NCBI RefSeq assembly: GCF_009939005.1
Contig: NZ_JAACJS010000015.1
Coordinates: forward strand, 124,001-188,000
Source of the DNA: Sediminibacterium roseum
Lineage (GTDB): Bacteria > Bacteroidota > Bacteroidia > Chitinophagales > Chitinophagaceae
Length of the DNA: 64,000 nt
Reading direction: 5' to 3'
The notes under the pieces were generated by a model that saw only the letters and a list, made by a program, of their open reading frames with translations, was not told the origin of the DNA and did not search any database. Position 1 is the stretch's first letter. Each line of letters starts with the position of its first letter. Positions 17,287 through 26,348 of the stretch are shown here, one piece after another. Made by a program: the position numbers and the translations under genes.

Positions 17287-19350
17287 CTATTTCAGATCAT
17301 CCAACTTCAACCCCGAATTCACCTTCACATCTGTGACCTCGAATTCGATCTTAAGTTGTCCAACTTCCATGGTTTGTTTTACAGGAAACTGAACACCGTT
17401 CACTGTTTTGAATGCAGTGGTGGTGATGGATTGTGCAACTTTACCTGCAGGGCCCGCATCCTGTGTGCGCACTTCTTTTACACGGAGGCCGCTGGCCACA
17501 TCGTAAAACAGGTTGTAGGTCCTGTCTTTTGATGCCCTTACCTCTACATTGTACGCATCTTTGCCATCCACACTCTCAATTCCTTTTACGGTGTATTTGT
17601 ATAATTTGTTACCGAGTAAATAGTTCTCGAGGAACAATGCAGCAGATTCGTTCATCTCTTCCTTATCATCTTCTTCCACTTTCTGCTCGGTGCCTTGCTG
17701 CGAAACTGCGTAGACATCTCCTTTTACCACTTCTTTCTGGATCACCTGGCCGCCCATGCCGAGGGCCTTGTAATAGCCAGACGGTACAATGTATTTCGTG
17801 GTGTAATCCAGTTTTTGTCCCATAACACTTGCGTTACCGGTGAGCAACACATCTTTGATCCCTTTTGTTGCTTCGCCGCCTTGTGCGGCAATGCTTTTCT
17901 GGAAGATGCTTTCAGCCGTTACACCAGCCGCCATTTTCTTTTCCGAAGGGGCCGCTTTCTCGTTTCCGTATACGTCGTAGTATTTTACTTCGCCGTATTT
18001 TTCAAGTCCTTTTGAGATCTCTTTTGCATTTCCTACGATAATGATGTGCACATTACCCGGATGAACATATTTGGATGCCATGGCCTGGACCGTTGCATTG
18101 TCAACGCTTGAAAGATTACGCAGGTAGTTCTGGTAATAATCTTTCGGCAGGTTGTACCGCGCCACATTCAGTGCAAAATTGGCAATGGTGGCGGGGCTTT
18201 CCAGTGAACGGGCAAAGCTTCCGCTCATTTCATTTTTTACGCGGCTCACATCATCTGCACCCACCTGTTCTGCGCGAATGCGGTTCAGTTCAACAAGGAA
18301 CTGGCCTATGGCGCTGTCGGTTTTTTCATTGCGTACAGAGGCGCTCGCGGTAAAGTTGCCCACCAGCCTGTCTGAACGCAGGTTTGAGTAAGCGCCATAA
18401 GTAAACCCGTGTTTCTCGCGCAGGTTCTTATACAATCTTCCGGAAGAGCCGTTGCCGAGCAGGCTGTTCATTACCGAAGAAGGGATCACATCAGGCGCGC
18501 CCGGTTTCATCTGAACAGGCGCCACTATGTTGATCACACTCTGAACAGAACTTGGCCTGTCTACGATAGCGATGTATGTTTTTGCAGGCGGTGCGGGAAC
18601 AGCGTAGTTCTCTTTGGGAACAACGCCCCTGGCCCATGTGCCGAATGCGCTGGTGGCCAGTTTCCTTGCTTCTTCAACGGTGATGTCGCCAACAAAGATC
18701 AGGTAAGCGATGTTGGGTTTCCAGTAGGTGTTGTAGTATTTCTTTACATCATCCAGTGTAACATTCTTCACGGTTTCTTCTGTTTCCACTTCTCCGTAAG
18801 GATGGTCCTTCCCGTATACCAACCGGCTCACTACATTTGAAGCGATCGCGTTGGCATCTTCTTTGGCTTGCGCGAGGCCCGACAATTCCTGTTTACGGAT
18901 CTTCTCGAGTTCGTCTGCGGGGAACGAAGGATGCAGGACGATGTCAGACATCAGTGCAAACATTTTCGGGAAGTTGTTTTTCAGCGCAAACGCGTTTACG
19001 CTGGAGGCAGACGTGCTGATGGATCCACCGAGGTAATCGATCTCCTCATCCAGCGTTGCCTTGTTCATCTTCACCGTTCCGCGGCGGAAAAGTTCGCCGA
19101 AAAGGGTTGTCATTCCAGCCTTGTTTCCTTCCACCAGCGCTTCCCTGTCGATGGTAAGCGTTGCCGATACCCTTGGCAGTTTGCTGTTTTGTACCACAAA
19201 TACTTTTAACCCGTTCGGCAACACAAACGATGCCGGCTCGCCTACTTTGATCACCGGCGCGGGACCCGGTTTGGGCGCGGTTGAACGGTCTACCTGCGCC
19301 ATCAATGCTGCAGGTATCGCTATCGATAAGAAAAGAAATATTTTTTTCAT
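17287..19350 (-). CDS. M16 family peptidase-like protein, non-catalytic partner with C-terminal extension
   Basis: 687 residues, secreted (MKKIFLFLSIAIPAALMAQ). Residues ~35-470 carry the two M16 domains, but at the zinc-binding position the inverted HxxEH motif is replaced by TLFGELFRRG, so it should not bind zinc. Family features kept include SSGRLYKNLREKHGFTYG, the Arg/Tyr substrate-binding region found in non-catalytic M16B subunits. After about residue 480 comes a ~190-residue extension resembling LolA-like/outer-membrane lipoprotein carrier folds (VKQTMEVGQLKIEFEVTDV near the end). It lies 43 bases downstream of the catalytic partner, so the two likely form a periplasmic heterodimer. 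Met codons at 19356 and 19350 are both possible. Confidence 0.88.
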   Translation of the reverse strand: MKKIFLFLSIAIPAALMAQVDRSTAPKPGPAPVIKVGEPASFVLPNGLKVFVVQNSKLPRVSATLTIDREALVEGNKAGMTTLFGELFRRGTVKMNKATLDEEIDYLGGSISTSASSVNAFALKNNFPKMFALMSDIVLHPSFPADELEKIRKQELSGLAQAKEDANAIASNVVSRLVYGKDHPYGEVETEETVKNVTLDDVKKYYNTYWKPNIAYLIFVGDITVEEARKLATSAFGTWARGVVPKENYAVPAPPAKTYIAIVDRPSSVQSVINIVAPVQMKPGAPDVIPSSVMNSLLGNGSSGRLYKNLREKHGFTYGAYSNLRSDRLVGNFTASASVRNEKTDSAIGQFLVELNRIRAEQVGADDVSRVKNEMSGSFARSLESPATIANFALNVARYNLPKDYYQNYLRNLSSVDNATVQAMASKYVHPGNVHIIIVGNAKEISKGLEKYGEVKYYDVYGNEKAAPSEKKMAAGVTAESIFQKSIAAQGGEATKGIKDVLLTGNASVMGQKLDYTTKYIVPSGYYKALGMGGQVIQKEVVKGDVYAVSQQGTEQKVEEDDKEEMNESAALFLENYLLGNKLYKYTVKGIESVDGKDAYNVEVRASKDRTYNLFYDVASGLRVKEVRTQDAGPAGKVAQSITTTAFKTVNGVQFPVKQTMEVGQLKIEFEVTDVKVNSGLKLDDLK

Positions 19351-19393
19351 GGTCATGCTTTTAGAATAATTAGATCGTACTGTATGTGTGCAA

Positions 19394-20719
19394 TTATTTT
19401 TTTGAACCTTTTGCTACATAATACAGTGTTACACGGTTGTCTTTGTTCAGGTATTTTTTTGCCACTTTCAGCACATCTTCGCGTGTTACTTTGTTGTACC
19501 GGTCGATCTCTGTGTTGATGAGGTTCGCATCGCCGAAATACACCTGGTAATTGGCCAGTGTTTCTGCGATACCTGCCATCGAGGAATTTTTGTTCACAAA
19601 GTCTGTGGTGATCTGGTTCTTTACTTTTGTAAATTCTTTTTCGCCCACCAGGTTTTCCTTTACGCCATCTATCACTACCTGTATTTCCTTTTCAAGGTCT
19701 TCCGGTTTCACGTTCATATTGGCAATACCGAAAGTGATGAACAGTCCGGCATCTTCCAGCGCGTAGTTGAATGCGCCTGCCTGCACGGCAAGCTGTTTCT
19801 GGTCAACGATGGCCTTGTTCAGGCGCGATGAGTTACCGCCGGATAAGATCGTCTGCAGCACGTTGAACGCATAATATTCTTCGCTGCCCTGTTTTGGCGA
19901 GCGGTAGGCCTGTATTACCGCAGGCAACTGGATGTTGTCTTCGATCACATCCCTTACTTCACCACCCAATGCGGCCTCGGTAAACGACGGGCGCGGGATC
20001 GGTTTTGTTCCTGCCGGGATGGAGCCGAAATAATCCTGGATCTTTTTCTTTACTTCGGGAATATCGATATCGCCCGCAAGACTCAACACGCAGTTGTTCG
20101 GAACATAGAATGTTTTGTAGAAGTCAACAAAGTCGCTCAGTTTGGCCCTGCTCAGGTGTTCGAGGCTGCCGATCGGCTGCCATTTGTAAGGGTGTTCCTT
20201 GTAAGCGCGTTTAAAGATCTCGCCGATGATGGTGCCATAAGGCTGGTTATCGATGCGCTGGCGCTTTTCTTCCTTTACCACCTCTTTTTGTGTGTTCACG
20301 CCCACATCTTCAATTTTCGCGTGCAGCATTCTTTCGCTTTCGAGCCACAGACCCAGTGCGTACTGGTTGCTCGGGAAGAGTTCGAAATAATAGGTTCTGT
20401 CCTGCGAGGTATTTGCATTGTTGTACCCTCCCGCGTTGGAAGTGTACTTATCGAAATCGCCGCGTTTCACGTTATCGCTTCCTTCGAACATCAGGTGTTC
20501 GAAAAAGTGCGCAAAACCGGTACGCGCCGTGTCTTCGTTTTTCGACCCCACATGATACAGGGCAGATACGGCCACAACCGGGGCCGATTTATCCTGGTGC
20601 AGGATCACCGTCAATCCGTTGGGCAACGTGTACTTCTCAAAAACAATCTTGGGCGCCTGGGCCAGCAACCCACCGCTGAACAATGACGCTGCCAGCGTCA
20701 CCGAAATCCATTTTTTCAT
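19394..20719 (-). CDS. M16 family zinc peptidase (catalytic subunit)
   Basis: 441 residues with a signal peptide (MKKWISVTLAASLFSGGLLAQ). The inverted zinc motif is HFFEH (His71, Glu74, His75) within GFAHFFEHLMFEGSDN, and the third ligand is expected in NTQKEVVKEEKR downstream. SLAGDIDIPEVKKKI and GGNSSRLNKAIVDQKQLA are further M16 hallmarks. It degrades peptides in the periplasm, probably as a heterodimer with the protein encoded just downstream, as described for other M16B pairs. An ATG six bases upstream (20725) is an equally possible start. It is the first gene of the two-gene operon. Confidence 0.93.
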   Translation of the reverse strand: MKKWISVTLAASLFSGGLLAQAPKIVFEKYTLPNGLTVILHQDKSAPVVAVSALYHVGSKNEDTARTGFAHFFEHLMFEGSDNVKRGDFDKYTSNAGGYNNANTSQDRTYYFELFPSNQYALGLWLESERMLHAKIEDVGVNTQKEVVKEEKRQRIDNQPYGTIIGEIFKRAYKEHPYKWQPIGSLEHLSRAKLSDFVDFYKTFYVPNNCVLSLAGDIDIPEVKKKIQDYFGSIPAGTKPIPRPSFTEAALGGEVRDVIEDNIQLPAVIQAYRSPKQGSEEYYAFNVLQTILSGGNSSRLNKAIVDQKQLAVQAGAFNYALEDAGLFITFGIANMNVKPEDLEKEIQVVIDGVKENLVGEKEFTKVKNQITTDFVNKNSSMAGIAETLANYQVYFGDANLINTEIDRYNKVTREDVLKVAKKYLNKDNRVTLYYVAKGSKK

Positions 20720-20860
20720 ATCCAAATTTTAGATATGCAATATATGGTTTAGCCGCGAGCCCTGCGCCCCCGCACATGTAGTTTTTTAGCTACTATTCTG
20801 CTAAATTCTATCCTCAACAACAAAAAGAATCGCCTATCTTTAGATCAAACCCCATCATTT

Positions 20861-21058
20861 ATGAAATACGGCCTGTATTTTATTATTTTGGTAATGGCCA
20901 ACGTTGGCAGGGCAGCAGCCAGGAAATACCTGGATCCCGAAGGCACATTTACGGGTTCTTTGGTAGAGATGTGTTTTACAGTCATTGCGCTGACGGCATT
21001 TTTTTCCATCCTCGGGAGATTCAAAAAAAAGGTTCCCGGTCACAATCCGCAAAACTGA
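20861..21058 (+). CDS. Small membrane protein, unknown function
   Basis: 65 residues with two hydrophobic segments: residues ~3-18 (YGLYFIILVMANVGRA) and ~32-52 (GSLVEMCFTVIALTAFFSIL), and a basic C-terminus (RFKKKVPGHNPQN) that would face the cytoplasm. No family recognised. A TATCTTTA element (20835-20842, one mismatch to the Bacteroidota -7) lies 18 bases before the ATG. It does not overlap another gene and ends 6 bases before miaA's stop on the other strand, which supports it as real. Confidence 0.6.
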   Translation: MKYGLYFIILVMANVGRAAARKYLDPEGTFTGSLVEMCFTVIALTAFFSILGRFKKKVPGHNPQN

Positions 21059-21064
21059 GCAGGG

Positions 21065-21955
21065 TTACCGTTTTTCAGCCACCAATGCAATATTCGCGGG
21101 GTCAGGCGACATCCATTCCATTTCCGGATCTTTCCTGAACCAGGTCATCTGGCGTTTTGCGTACTGTCTTGTATTGGTCTTGATGTTGGCGATGGCGGTT
21201 TCCAGGTCCGTTTTTCCATCCAGGTGTTCAAACAGTTCGCGGTATCCAACAGTCTGCAGGGCATTGTGAGAGCGGTATGGGAGAAGTGAACGTACTTCTT
21301 CGAGCAGGCCGTCCTTCATCATCTGGTCAACCCGCAGGTTGATGCGCCCGTGCAGTATTTCTTTAGGCAGCTCCAGCCCTATCTTGATGATCCTGAATGG
21401 CCGCTCCGTTCTTTTTGCCGTCCGGAACGCGAGTATCGATTGTCCCGTGGCGTACAAAACTTCCAGTGCACGCATCAGCCTTTGCGGGTTTTGCTGCTCG
21501 GCCACCTGCCAGAAACCGAGGTCTTTTTGCTGGAGTTCTTTCTGGAGCCAGATCAATCCTTTTTGTGCATAGCCGCCCGTAACCTTTGCCCTCACTTCAT
21601 CCGGCACAACGGGCATCGGGTCTATGCCTTCACAGAACGCTTTGATGTAAAGACCGGTACCGCCTACCATTACGGCAACTTTGTGTTCGCGAAAGATCGC
21701 ATCGGCTGCCGACAGTGCATATTTTTCAAAACTGCCCGCGTTCAGGTCTTCCGTAACAGCATGCGAAGCGATGAAATGATGTTTTACCGCTGCCAGTTCT
21801 TCTTCCGAAGGGCGGGCCACGCCGATCTTCATTTCCTTGTAACACTGGCGCGAATCTGCCGAGATGATCTCGGTTCCAAAATGCCTGGCGAGAGAAATGG
21901 CGAAATCGGTTTTGCCTACGGCGGTAGGGCCGGCTATGATGAAGACAATATTCAT
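21065..21955 (-). CDS. miaA: tRNA dimethylallyltransferase MiaA
   Basis: 296 residues. P-loop GPTAVGKT is at residues 9-16, followed by IISADSRQCYKEM, VMVGGTGLYIKAFCEG, and the late QTVGYRELFEHLDG and NTRQYAKRQMTWFRKD, all diagnostic for MiaA. It transfers a dimethylallyl group to N6 of A37 in tRNAs reading UNN codons. Length is normal. The ATG at 21955 follows an AT-rich repetitive spacer that separates it from the gene at 22021-22584 on the same strand. Confidence 0.96.
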   Translation of the reverse strand: MNIVFIIAGPTAVGKTDFAISLARHFGTEIISADSRQCYKEMKIGVARPSEEELAAVKHHFIASHAVTEDLNAGSFEKYALSAADAIFREHKVAVMVGGTGLYIKAFCEGIDPMPVVPDEVRAKVTGGYAQKGLIWLQKELQQKDLGFWQVAEQQNPQRLMRALEVLYATGQSILAFRTAKRTERPFRIIKIGLELPKEILHGRINLRVDQMMKDGLLEEVRSLLPYRSHNALQTVGYRELFEHLDGKTDLETAIANIKTNTRQYAKRQMTWFRKDPEMEWMSPDPANIALVAEKR

Positions 21956-21957
21956 TT

Positions 21958-22020
21958 CAATTTGGAATTAGGAATTAGGAGTTAGGAATTATTAATTACT
22001 AATTCCTAATTACTAATTAA
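21958..22020. repeat. AT-rich degenerate repeat and hairpin between genes
   Basis: The spacer is built from variants of AATTAGGAATTAG and contains the inverted pair TAGGAATTA / TAATTCCTA. It fills the whole gap between the upstream gene stop (22021) and the miaA start. Similar AATTAG-rich wording recurs at about 25225-25250. Confidence 0.6.
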
Positions 22021-22584
22021 TTAGAAATCTTCTTCGCTGTGGGTTTCAGCGGCGCCATCATCTGTATCTGCATCGCCATCTTCGCCCTCGGTACCAAATC
22101 CGTCGGCGGCTTCTGCGAGGTCGTATTTTTCTTCGATGTCGGCGAACTTATCGCCCAGCAGGCTCTTGGTTCCGTATTGCTGCGGGCCGATGCCTTCTGT
22201 TCTTGATACGGAAGGATAGGTTGTTTTGCTGCTTTCTTCCTTGCTTACATTGATCAGTTCAACGAGGAACACCCAATGCTTCTCAAAATCGTATTCGTAA
22301 ACAAATTTCTGGTTGGTATCGCGTATTTCGGAGCCAATGGTAACCTCGTGCATGAGCAGGGGTTCTACCACGTATGGTTTATCGTATTTTTCAAAGCTGA
22401 TCTCGCGGCCCCGCTGCCAGTGGTCGTTGCTGCGGAAAAAAGTAGCCTTGTGCTTCGAATCAAATTCGTACGATTTGAGGATCGCAAAATGCAGGTCCTG
22501 GAAGTTCTGCGTATGCCTGATCACAATATCCCTGTACACAGCATCGTCTTCGTCTAAATAGATCCGGAATTTTAATATAGCCAT
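22021..22584 (-). CDS. PRiA4-ORF3/IS1096 passenger TnpR-like domain protein
   Basis: 187 residues. The first ~130 residues match the PRiA4_ORF3 fold: MAILKFRIYLDEDD, then FQDLHFAILKSYEFD, FEKYDKPYVVEPLLMHEVTIG and FVYEYDFEKHWVFLVEL. The C-terminal ~45 residues are strongly acidic (for example GTEGEDGDADTDDGAAE). Despite the family name there is no sign of a transposon; Bacteroidota carry this gene as a stable chromosomal one of unknown function. The start at 22584 begins the domain; an upstream in-frame Met adds only polar residues. A -7 match (TAAATTTG, minus strand 22666-22659) lies ~75 bases upstream. Confidence 0.82.
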   Translation of the reverse strand: MAILKFRIYLDEDDAVYRDIVIRHTQNFQDLHFAILKSYEFDSKHKATFFRSNDHWQRGREISFEKYDKPYVVEPLLMHEVTIGSEIRDTNQKFVYEYDFEKHWVFLVELINVSKEESSKTTYPSVSRTEGIGPQQYGTKSLLGDKFADIEEKYDLAEAADGFGTEGEDGDADTDDGAAETHSEEDF

Positions 22585-22733
22585 TCTGGTGTGGTTTGGA
22601 GTTTGGGTTTGCGCCTGTGTTTTCCGGGCTGCCAACCTATGTCTTTATATGGAATCTACAAATTTACAACTTGTATGCAATCCCTGCCCCTTGTTTTCTT
22701 ATCCCCGCATCCGGTTCCTCGTTTCCTGGAGGC

Positions 22734-24152
22734 CTACTTCACCGCTTTCAGGTTCAGCTCTGCCGCTTTCCCGAGCATGTATGCATACGCCGCATCAAAA
22801 TCATTGCTGATGATGCCATCGAGTATCGCTTCGCGGATGGCATCTTTGATGATGCCAACGGGCCTGCCGGGTGTAAGCCCGAACTTCTCCATGATCAGTT
22901 CCCCGGTGATGGGCGGCTGCCAGTTGCGGATCTGGTCCTTCTCTTCCACCTCCTGCAACCGCCTGCGCACCAGCTCAAAATTCTGAAGATAGCGTTTTAC
23001 CTTGTTCGGGTTTTTGCTGGTGATGTCTGCCTCGCAAAGCATCATCAGGTTGTCGATGTCCTCCCCCGCGTCAAACAACAAACGGCGCAGGGCGCTGTCG
23101 GTGATGTTTTCCTTGGTAAGCCCGATCGGCCGCAGGTGTAGGAGCACCAATTTCTGTACCAGTTTCATTTTTTCATTCAACGGTAATTTGAGCCTTGTAA
23201 AGATCTTCGGTACCATGCGCGCGCCTACTACTTCATGGCCGTGGAAGGTCCAGCCATGCCCTTCTTCAAATTTTTTTGTGGCCGGTTTTGCGATATCATG
23301 CAGCACGGCCGCCCATCGGAGCCAGAGGTCGCCAGTTTTTTCCGAAATGTTATCAAGCACCTGCAGGGTATGGTAAAAATTATCCTTGTGGCCCTTGCCG
23401 TCTACATATTCCGCGCCGTAGAGATCCGCCATCTGCGGGAAGATGATGTGCAGCAACCTGCTCCTGAAAAGAAGGTCCCAGCCTACAGACGGTTTTTTGC
23501 TGAGCATGATCTTGTTCAACTCATCCGTGATCCGTTCCTGCGATACGATCCTGATGCGGTCCGCATTGTCGGTGATCGCCTGGAACGTTTCCGGGGCGAT
23601 CGTGAAATGAAGCTGTGCGGCAAAGCGGATCGCACGCATCATGCGCAGGGGATCGTCGCTGAAGGTCTGCAGGGGCGGAAGCGGCGTCTGGATGATCTTC
23701 TTTTCAATATCACCCATGCCGTTAAAAGGATCTACGAGCGTGCCGAAGTCGTGTTTGTTAAGGCTCACCGCAAGTGCATTGATGGTAAAATCGCGGCGGT
23801 TCTGGTCGTCTTCAATCGTGCCGGGCTCCACTTCGGGTTTGCGGCTGTGCGAGCTGTAGCTTTCCTTGCGCGCGCCTACAAACTCCACTTCCAGCTCGTC
23901 CAGTTTTATCTGGGCCGTTCCAAAGGTTTTAAAATAGGCCACCACCGGTTTGGGTTTGAACGATGCGGCCACTGCGTGGGCAAGCTCTATGCCATCGCCC
24001 ATGCATACGATATCGGCGTCTTTGGTGGGGCGGCCAATGATCTTGTCGCGCACAAACCCACCGATCAGGTAACAGGGCACAGCCAATTTCTCTGCGGCCG
24101 CAGCTATTTTTTTGAAGATCGCGAGTTCTTTATCTGTAAAAACTATCTGCAT
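22734..24152 (-). CDS. CCA tRNA nucleotidyltransferase / poly(A) polymerase family, with HD domain
   Basis: 472 residues. The class II nucleotidyltransferase head has [20 protein letters not shown], with the DxD metal pair in DAD, and later [13 protein letters not shown] and [16 protein letters not shown]. The HD domain follows with [13 protein letters not shown] and [10 protein letters not shown]. The organisation is that of bacterial CCA-adding enzymes with HD phosphohydrolase; it repairs or adds the CCA end of tRNAs in the cytoplasm. An exact -7 element (TACCTTTG, minus, 24165-24158) sits only five bases before the ATG, which would mean a leaderless message or chance. Confidence 0.93.
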   Translation of the reverse strand: MQIVFTDKELAIFKKIAAAAEKLAVPCYLIGGFVRDKIIGRPTKDADIVCMGDGIELAHAVAASFKPKPVVAYFKTFGTAQIKLDELEVEFVGARKESYSSHSRKPEVEPGTIEDDQNRRDFTINALAVSLNKHDFGTLVDPFNGMGDIEKKIIQTPLPPLQTFSDDPLRMMRAIRFAAQLHFTIAPETFQAITDNADRIRIVSQERITDELNKIMLSKKPSVGWDLLFRSRLLHIIFPQMADLYGAEYVDGKGHKDNFYHTLQVLDNISEKTGDLWLRWAAVLHDIAKPATKKFEEGHGWTFHGHEVVGARMVPKIFTRLKLPLNEKMKLVQKLVLLHLRPIGLTKENITDSALRRLLFDAGEDIDNLMMLCEADITSKNPNKVKRYLQNFELVRRRLQEVEEKDQIRNWQPPITGELIMEKFGLTPGRPVGIIKDAIREAILDGIISNDFDAAYAYMLGKAAELNLKAVK

Positions 24153-24215
24153 CGCGGCAAAGGTAATGAATCGGGGGGCGAAGTTTGCGTAAGCCAGCGG
24201 GTGCTTAAGACCGGA

Positions 24216-25214
24216 TCACCGATCGAGCACCTGCAACAACTGCTCGTTCCTGATCCATCCCGCACAATGAAAATGACCGAGCGGGCATTCTTTTCTTCCA
24301 TGCAAACCGCAGGGCCTGCAGCTTAGCTTTTGTTCAATTTCTATGATATGGCTGTTGTCTGACAAAGGGCCGAACCCAAAAGCAGGAATGGTTGAACAAT
24401 ACACGGCGGCCACATTCGCATTCACAGCAGAGGCAAAATGCATGGGCGCGGAATCGTTCACGTAGTTCATGACGGCATCTTTCTGCAATGCGGCAGACTC
24501 AAGAAAACCCAGGCGGCCGGCGAGGTTGGTAACGGAAGCATTGCCCGAGCCGGAACCGATCTTACTGCAAAGCGATGCATCACCCGGCGCACCCAGCAGG
24601 TATACATGCAGGCTGGGGGGAAGGGACCGTATAAAAGTTGCCCATTGTTCCGCAGGGAACTGCTTTGTGAACCAAACCGATGCCGGTGCAATACAGATAT
24701 ACGGTTTGCCTTTCCATTGCGCCACTGCATCAAAATTTTCTTTTGAAGGATAGAGCCTCGGCTTCGCGGCTTTTTCATCGGTGAGCGAAGCGATCAGGGC
24801 GTGGTTGCGCTCCGTTTCATGCAATATCTTCCCGTGCTCGGTTATCTCATGGCGGATGGCATCGGTAAATAAAAAACTGAATGGGTTTTTATCGAAACCA
24901 ATGGTATGTTTCGCTTTGGAGAGCGCAGTAACGAGGCCTGTTGCGGCAAAGCGCTGCACGTTGATCACAAGATCGTACCGCGTTCGGCGGATCTTACCGA
25001 TCAGCGAAAAGAGGTTTCTATATTTCGAACCTTTCTTGTCCCAAACCAATACCTCATTAACAAACGGATGATCGTGAAAAAGCGGTTCATTTCCTTTTCT
25101 CACCAGTATGTCGATCGCACCGGCGGGAAACTTCGCGTGCAGTTTTTCGAGTAACCCCGTTGCCAGCACAACATCTCCAATAAAGGCCGTCTGAATAACG
25201 AGGATCTTCTGCAT
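24216..25214 (-). CDS. Glycosyltransferase family 9 (ADP-heptose:LPS heptosyltransferase-like)
   Basis: 332 residues, GT-B fold. It begins KILVIQTAFIGDVVLATGLL, as GT9 enzymes do, has CIAPASVWFTKQFPAEQW at the domain boundary and the nucleotide-sugar site in NYVNDSAPMHFASAVN followed by VYCSTIPAFGFGPL. Such enzymes add heptoses or related sugars to the lipopolysaccharide core on the cytoplasmic face. It is next to the CCA gene on the same strand with 63 bases between. A Cys cluster near the end (CRPCGLHGRKECPLGHFHC) is common in this group. Confidence 0.9.
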   Translation of the reverse strand: MQKILVIQTAFIGDVVLATGLLEKLHAKFPAGAIDILVRKGNEPLFHDHPFVNEVLVWDKKGSKYRNLFSLIGKIRRTRYDLVINVQRFAATGLVTALSKAKHTIGFDKNPFSFLFTDAIRHEITEHGKILHETERNHALIASLTDEKAAKPRLYPSKENFDAVAQWKGKPYICIAPASVWFTKQFPAEQWATFIRSLPPSLHVYLLGAPGDASLCSKIGSGSGNASVTNLAGRLGFLESAALQKDAVMNYVNDSAPMHFASAVNANVAAVYCSTIPAFGFGPLSDNSHIIEIEQKLSCRPCGLHGRKECPLGHFHCAGWIRNEQLLQVLDR

Positions 25215-25267
25215 GCCCGCGAAATTAGCAATTAAGAATTAGTAATGGGCAATTGATAGCGGCATCC

Positions 25268-25342
25268 AAAAAAAATGCCCCGTATAAATGATCCTATAAA
25301 AATATCCCTCGATATTATTTCAGGTCATCCAAGTACGGGGCA
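25268..25342 (-). terminator. Long hairpin with T-run: terminator, or the 3' end of a small RNA
   Basis: On the minus strand TGCCCCGTA (25342-25334) pairs with TACGGGGCA (25284-25276), followed by eight T. The 49-base interior is not a plain loop: GATGACCT pairs with AGGATCATT (one bulge), then a weak AT stem and a TATC/GATA tip with loop GAGG. It lies 57 bases after the stop of the small gene at 25399-25614, which it may terminate. Confidence 0.7.
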
Positions 25343-25398
25343 AAAAACTTACGAAGCGGATTTAATTATAAAAACCAATCACTATTATTCATCACCAA

Positions 25399-25614
25399 TT
25401 ATTCGTATTCCAGTTCATTGCTGAAATATTCCCAATCGAACAGTATAAAACTGTTTGAGATCTTTCGCAACGAATTGGCGATCTTCTTTTTTTGAAGAAG
25501 CGATTTCTTGTACCTTTTTTTGATCACTCCTTTTGCATCAATACCCAGGCTGATCACCGCCTGGATGAAAGGGTTCATTTTTTCGGTCGGTACGTTCACA
25601 CTGATCTTGGCCAT
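25399..25614 (-). CDS. Small basic protein, unknown function
   Basis: 71 residues from the ATG at 25614 (MAKISVNVPTEKMNPFIQ). The first half predicts as beta then helix; the middle is highly basic (KKRYKKSLLQKKKIANSLRK) and the end is acidic/aromatic (FDWEYFSNELEYE). No family is recognised. It occupies its own stretch of DNA and is followed by a strong hairpin terminator, both signs that it is expressed. The 15-codon upstream extension is less likely because it lacks similar character. Confidence 0.55.
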   Translation of the reverse strand: MAKISVNVPTEKMNPFIQAVISLGIDAKGVIKKRYKKSLLQKKKIANSLRKISNSFILFDWEYFSNELEYE

Positions 25615-25771
25615 GGCTTGATTGTTAAGGTTAAATTGGTAAATTCTGGCGGCAATCACAAGCGTAAAACCCCAAGTATTGTGCCGTTGTCCGTTTTAAC
25701 CTCGTAATCGGCTGTGTTTCAAAAAATTAACAGAAAATGCAAGTTACGCACCGGTTTATGCACAAAACAGG

Positions 25772-26344
25772 CTACGGACGTATGATGGTAAGTGTACCAT
25801 TTTTTTCCCATTTGATAATGGATGAGGGCTTTTTGTACTCAGTATCGTCCTGCCGGTGGTTAACCACGTAGTCTACGCCATTGATGATTGCCGGTTCTAT
25901 GTCTTTGAAACAGGCAGGCGACGGATACCCGCTGATGTTGGCGGATGTGCTTACGATCGGTTTGCGGAAGCGTTTGATCAGGTTGCGGCAAAAATCATCT
26001 TCGCAAATGCGGATGGCCACCGAACCATCTTCGGCCAGCAGGTTTTCTGCCAGTTCAACGGCGCCTTCGTAGATAACCGTTGTGGGCCGGCTAACGCCTT
26101 TGATGTAATCGAAAACCTGGAGCTCGGGTTGGGTAACGTATTTGAGTATGTCGCGCTCATCGGCCACCAGCACGATCATCGCTTTGGAATCGGAGCGTTG
26201 TTTGAGTTTGTAGATCTTGTCTACCGCCACCGGGTCCGTTGCATCGCATCCAATGCCCCAAACGGTATCTGTGGGGTAAAGGATCAGGCCACCGCTGTGC
26301 AGTTTTTCAAGACAGGCTTCGATATCGTTGTTGAAAGGGAGCAA
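25772..26344 (-). CDS. Threonylcarbamoyl-AMP synthase (Sua5/YciO/YrdC family)
   Basis: 190 residues. It opens with IEACLEKLHSGGLILYPTD then TVWGIGCDATDPVAVDKIY and YKLKQRSDSKAMIVLV, carries FRKPIVSTSANISGYP, and has the basic pocket typical of YrdC. The enzyme makes threonylcarbamoyl-AMP from Thr, bicarbonate and ATP for t6A37 of tRNA. The start is a TTG at 26344: a stop precedes it in frame and the protein then begins exactly at the family N-terminus. Directly upstream is a TTTG tandem repeat (26349-26364). Confidence 0.92.
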   Translation of the reverse strand: MLPFNNDIEACLEKLHSGGLILYPTDTVWGIGCDATDPVAVDKIYKLKQRSDSKAMIVLVADERDILKYVTQPELQVFDYIKGVSRPTTVIYEGAVELAENLLAEDGSVAIRICEDDFCRNLIKRFRKPIVSTSANISGYPSPACFKDIEPAIINGVDYVVNHRQDDTEYKKPSSIIKWEKNGTLTIIRP

Positions 26345-26348
26345 GCGG

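Noticed and set aside
22021..22584. Insertion sequence, because of the IS1096-passenger family name
   Set aside because: No transposase, terminal inverted repeats or target duplication is seen; the family is widespread as an ordinary chromosomal gene in Bacteroidota.
24158..24165. Perfect -7 element five bases before the CCA-enzyme ATG
   Set aside because: No TTG partner at the right spacing, and it would force a leaderless transcript; kept only as a note in that gene's entry.
23235..24326. 363-codon plus-strand frame opposite the CCA-adding enzyme gene
   Set aside because: It lies opposite a well-supported gene with all motifs; its sequence is Arg/His/Phe-rich without family features, as expected for a shadow frame.
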